Origin: Sphaeroforma sirkka | Taxonomy: Eukaryota > Opisthokonta > Ichthyosporea > Ichthyophonida | DNA length: 47,217 nucleotides | Direction: 5' to 3' | NCBI GenBank assembly: GCA_001586965.3 | Contig: LUCW03002614.1 | Location: 252,501 to 299,717, forward strand | Part shown: positions 45,157-47,217 of the stretch, one piece after another | Layout: every line of letters begins with the position of its first letter | Numbering within the stretch: the stretch's first letter is position 1 | Translations under genes and position numbers: made by a program | The notes under the pieces: generated by a model | Seen by the model: only the letters and a program-made list of their open reading frames with translations | Databases searched by the model: none | Told to the model about the DNA's origin: nothing

Positions 45157-45830
45157 GGTAGCCATCCCAGTAACCCATGAACAAGCGTTGCAGATGCGGC
45201 GATCGGCGCGTAACTTCGTATCCGATCGATGGCTCCCCTATGTGGATGAACAAGTGAAGAAGTGGTTGACGGATTTGGTGATCACGAAACGAACGACACC
45301 AACGACTGTTAATCTTCCTCTCCTTGCGGTACCGACATTCGATGCGGAAGGCAACGTCAAGAAGGTACGCGTGTGTTTAGACATGCGTGCCGTTAACGCT
45401 TATTCCTGGTGACCAGTTCCTGATCCCCAAGGTCAACGAACTCATATCTCGCCTCAAGAGTAAGAAGTACTACACGACGCTGGACATATCGGCTGCATAC
45501 CACAGGCTGCCCATCCATCCAGACTCACAATACTTATTTAGTTTCACACACGAACGTTATCAGTACTCGTTCACATCAGCACCGTTCGGTCTTCATGTAC
45601 TCACGCAGCAGTTCCAACGTACCTTGAGTACGATACTTGATGGCTTACCGGTTCACCACTATATCGATGACATAGTTATCGCCAGTGACGATTATGACGA
45701 ACACGTTAGGACGGTGCAGAAGGTGATACAACGCTTAACATACCACAGTTTTAAGCAACCCTGCCAAGTGCCACTTCGCTATTTCCGAAGTCATGATCCT
45801 AGGGAAGAAAGTATCGGCACACGGCATTGA
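45157..45830 (+). pseudogene. Reverse transcriptase, chromovirus copy 2
   Basis: Motifs in order: LLAVPTFDAEGNVKKVRVCL, KVNELISRLKSKKYYTTLDI, FTSAPFGLHVLTQQFQR and YIDDIVIAS (45660-45686). The sequence crosses two frames: a 2-nt loss relative to the coding frame after AVNA near 45400, and another (AAGCTTAACC in copy 1, AAGCAACC here) near 45755. Confidence 0.88.
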
Positions 45831-46695
45831 CATTGACCATGAAAAGCAGGTCAAGCTGATCGACTGGCCCACACCACTACGGTACAAAGATATAGCCTCG
45901 GCGTTGGGTTTAGCAAATTACCTCCACGAACATCTGCCTAATTTCGCGAACACGGTTGCACCCTTGCGCGAATTTTGCAAACTCAAACCAAAGGAGTTGA
46001 TAGGTGATCGTTGGGAGAAGAGACATGCACAGGCGTGGCAGGCAATGAAGGACGCAGTGGTGAATGCTGTGGCGTTACACTTTCCGGTCGACGGCATTCC
46101 TGTGAACTTGGAAACCGACGCTAGCGATTACGGTTTGGGGGGAGCGCTATTCCAATGGGTCGACGGTAAGAAACATTACTTAATGTTCTTTAGTAAGACT
46201 CTGAACCATGCGCAACAGAACTACGCCACACCTATGAAGGAGTTACTGGCATTGGTATATGGTCTGACACATTTCAGGGAATACTTGGATGGGCAACGGT
46301 TTGCGGTCTTCACGGACCACAAGGCCCTTGTGTATATGAACACACAGCTCAAGCTTAATCCGATGCTTCAGAGATGGCATCATATCATCGCGCCATTCAA
46401 CTTCGCCATATCGCATATACCAGGAGAGACAAATGTGCTCCCGGACATGTTAAGTAGAGTACACGAGGGGACAGCGGAACAGGACGAACTCGAAATAATG
46501 TATACAGACTGCTGGCAGTTATTCCCTAGTTACTTTGAACAAGCGCAACAACACTTAGGACCGAATGACATAGATGTATTTGCGGACCCAACCAACGCTC
46601 AGCTTCCTCGGTTCTGGACGAAGGATGATGGGGAAGGAGCGTTTGCCCACGACTGGTCGATAGTCGATGAATGGATGAACCCGCCTTGGGAATAG
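45793..46695 (+). pseudogene. RT connection, RNase H and start of methylase-like module, chromovirus copy 2
   Basis: A 300-residue frame begins MILGKKVSAHGIDIDHEKQV, continues through the RT thumb/connection and the RNase H (LETDASDYGLGGALFQW, KELLALVYGLTHFREYL, FTDHKALVYM), then QRWHHIIAPFNFAISHIPGE and DIDVFADPTNAQLPRFWT, ending at MNPPWE where CAG of copy 1 is TAG. The Trp mutated to stop in copy 1 is intact here (QRWHH). Confidence 0.88.
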
Positions 46696-47217
46696 ATACA
46701 CAGGATGTTACGCAAGATACGAGCCGACGGCGCACGGGCCACAGTATGTCTACCATGGGTACCAAGAGCACCATGGTTCGACCTGTTCAAACAGTTATTG
46801 CAGACAGAACCGGTGCTGGTACCACGGACACCACACACGTTCCTCAAGTACGCTAAGTACGCAAGTGGGAAGACACCATGGGGTCATACCGTAGTAGCAC
46901 GTGGTGGGTCCTCCCAATGGGTTCAAACTGGACCCGCTGTTTTCACAGCGACTTGGTTATGCAGAACCAAAGCATACAAAATATGACATGTGCTTAGACA
47001 CAGCGCGAGAAATCTCAGTGGCAATGGCAGATGCAGAGGGTCAACCGGCGTTTGCACAAGCGAGTCCGGAGGAGAAACAGCGTCGTACGCAACTCACGCA
47101 AGCGCAACACGAACAAGGACATCATGGGGCGGCGGACACAGTCCAACAACTTCGTCAGAACGGTCACGTTTGGCCAGGGGCACTTGAGTTAGCCACAGAG
47201 GTTAAGCGGCAATGTGG
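46696..47217 (+). pseudogene. Rest of methylase-like module and integrase zinc finger, chromovirus copy 2
   Basis: IHRMLRKIRADGARATVCLP and WVPRAPWFDLF continue the module past the nonsense codon. An extra base near 46905 (GCACGTGGTGGG versus GCACGGGTGGG) then shifts the frame. The sequence reaches the HHCC integrase finger (HEQGHHGAADTVQQL) and ends within it at the window edge. CAG is intact here where copy 1 has TAG. Confidence 0.8.

Larger units (their letters stand above)
42281..47217 (+). mobile_element. Ty3/gypsy chromovirus copy 2, 5' to integrase start, cut by window end
   Basis: Contains a nearly full-length gag, protease with intact DTG, RT, RNase H, the methylase-like module and the start of the integrase zinc finger, all on the plus strand. 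From about 44280 on it is nearly identical to the inverted copy 1; upstream it is strongly diverged. Lesions include an in-frame TAG at 42884, gag frame changes, 2-nt deletions near 45135, 45400 and 45755, CAG-to-TAG at 46693 and a 1-nt insertion near 46905. Confidence 0.9.

Overview
This is nuclear DNA from an intron-rich eukaryote. Four conserved genes can be reconstructed by chaining exons through GT-AG (once GC-AG) splice sites with matching phases. The gene set (a coronin-7-like propeller protein, SAGA subunit TADA1/Hfi1, tandem BTG/Tob genes, cysteinyl-tRNA synthetase, proteasome beta-6), the frequent introns and the very large (TA)n arrays suggest a unicellular relative of animals, for example an ichthyosporean. 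That placement is inference; no species-diagnostic marker is present.

Layout. 1-5341: five minus-strand exons of a coronin, the rest lying beyond base 1. Its introns carry (TA)n/(TG)n arrays and a 105-bp tandem repeat. 5342-5701: short head-to-head promoter region. 5702-13012: TADA1/Hfi1-like gene, 4 exons, predicted 1440 residues, several times the usual family length because of low-complexity insertions. 13684-15613: recent tandem duplication with two BTG/Tob genes; the downstream copy has an altered tail. 15614-18662: AT-rich intergenic DNA with a 7-bp minisatellite. 18663-23544: complete 10-exon cysteinyl-tRNA synthetase (703 aa, long N-terminal extension), head-to-head with a complete 7-exon proteasome beta-6 gene (23984-27554, 249 aa). 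27555-30060: intergenic, nothing recognised.

From 30060 to the end the window is transposon-derived: a DDE_Tnp_4-like transposase remnant, four copies of a ~246-bp dispersed repeat, two arrays of 30-33-bp repeats, and two inverted Ty3/gypsy chromovirus copies (34509-39351 minus; 42281-47217 plus, cut by the window end). Together the two copies show gag with a zinc-knuckle-like motif, aspartic protease, RT with YIDD, RNase H, a methylase-like NPPW module, HHCC integrase, GPY module and chromodomain. Both are broken. Their pol halves are nearly identical while their gag halves are strongly diverged.

The host genes are housekeeping functions (actin regulation, transcription, tRNA charging, proteolysis) and form no pathway. 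I see no defence system, CRISPR array or metabolic cluster. The most notable items are the expanded TADA1, the BTG duplication with a breakpoint at the start codon, and the mosaic chromovirus with its methylase-like module.
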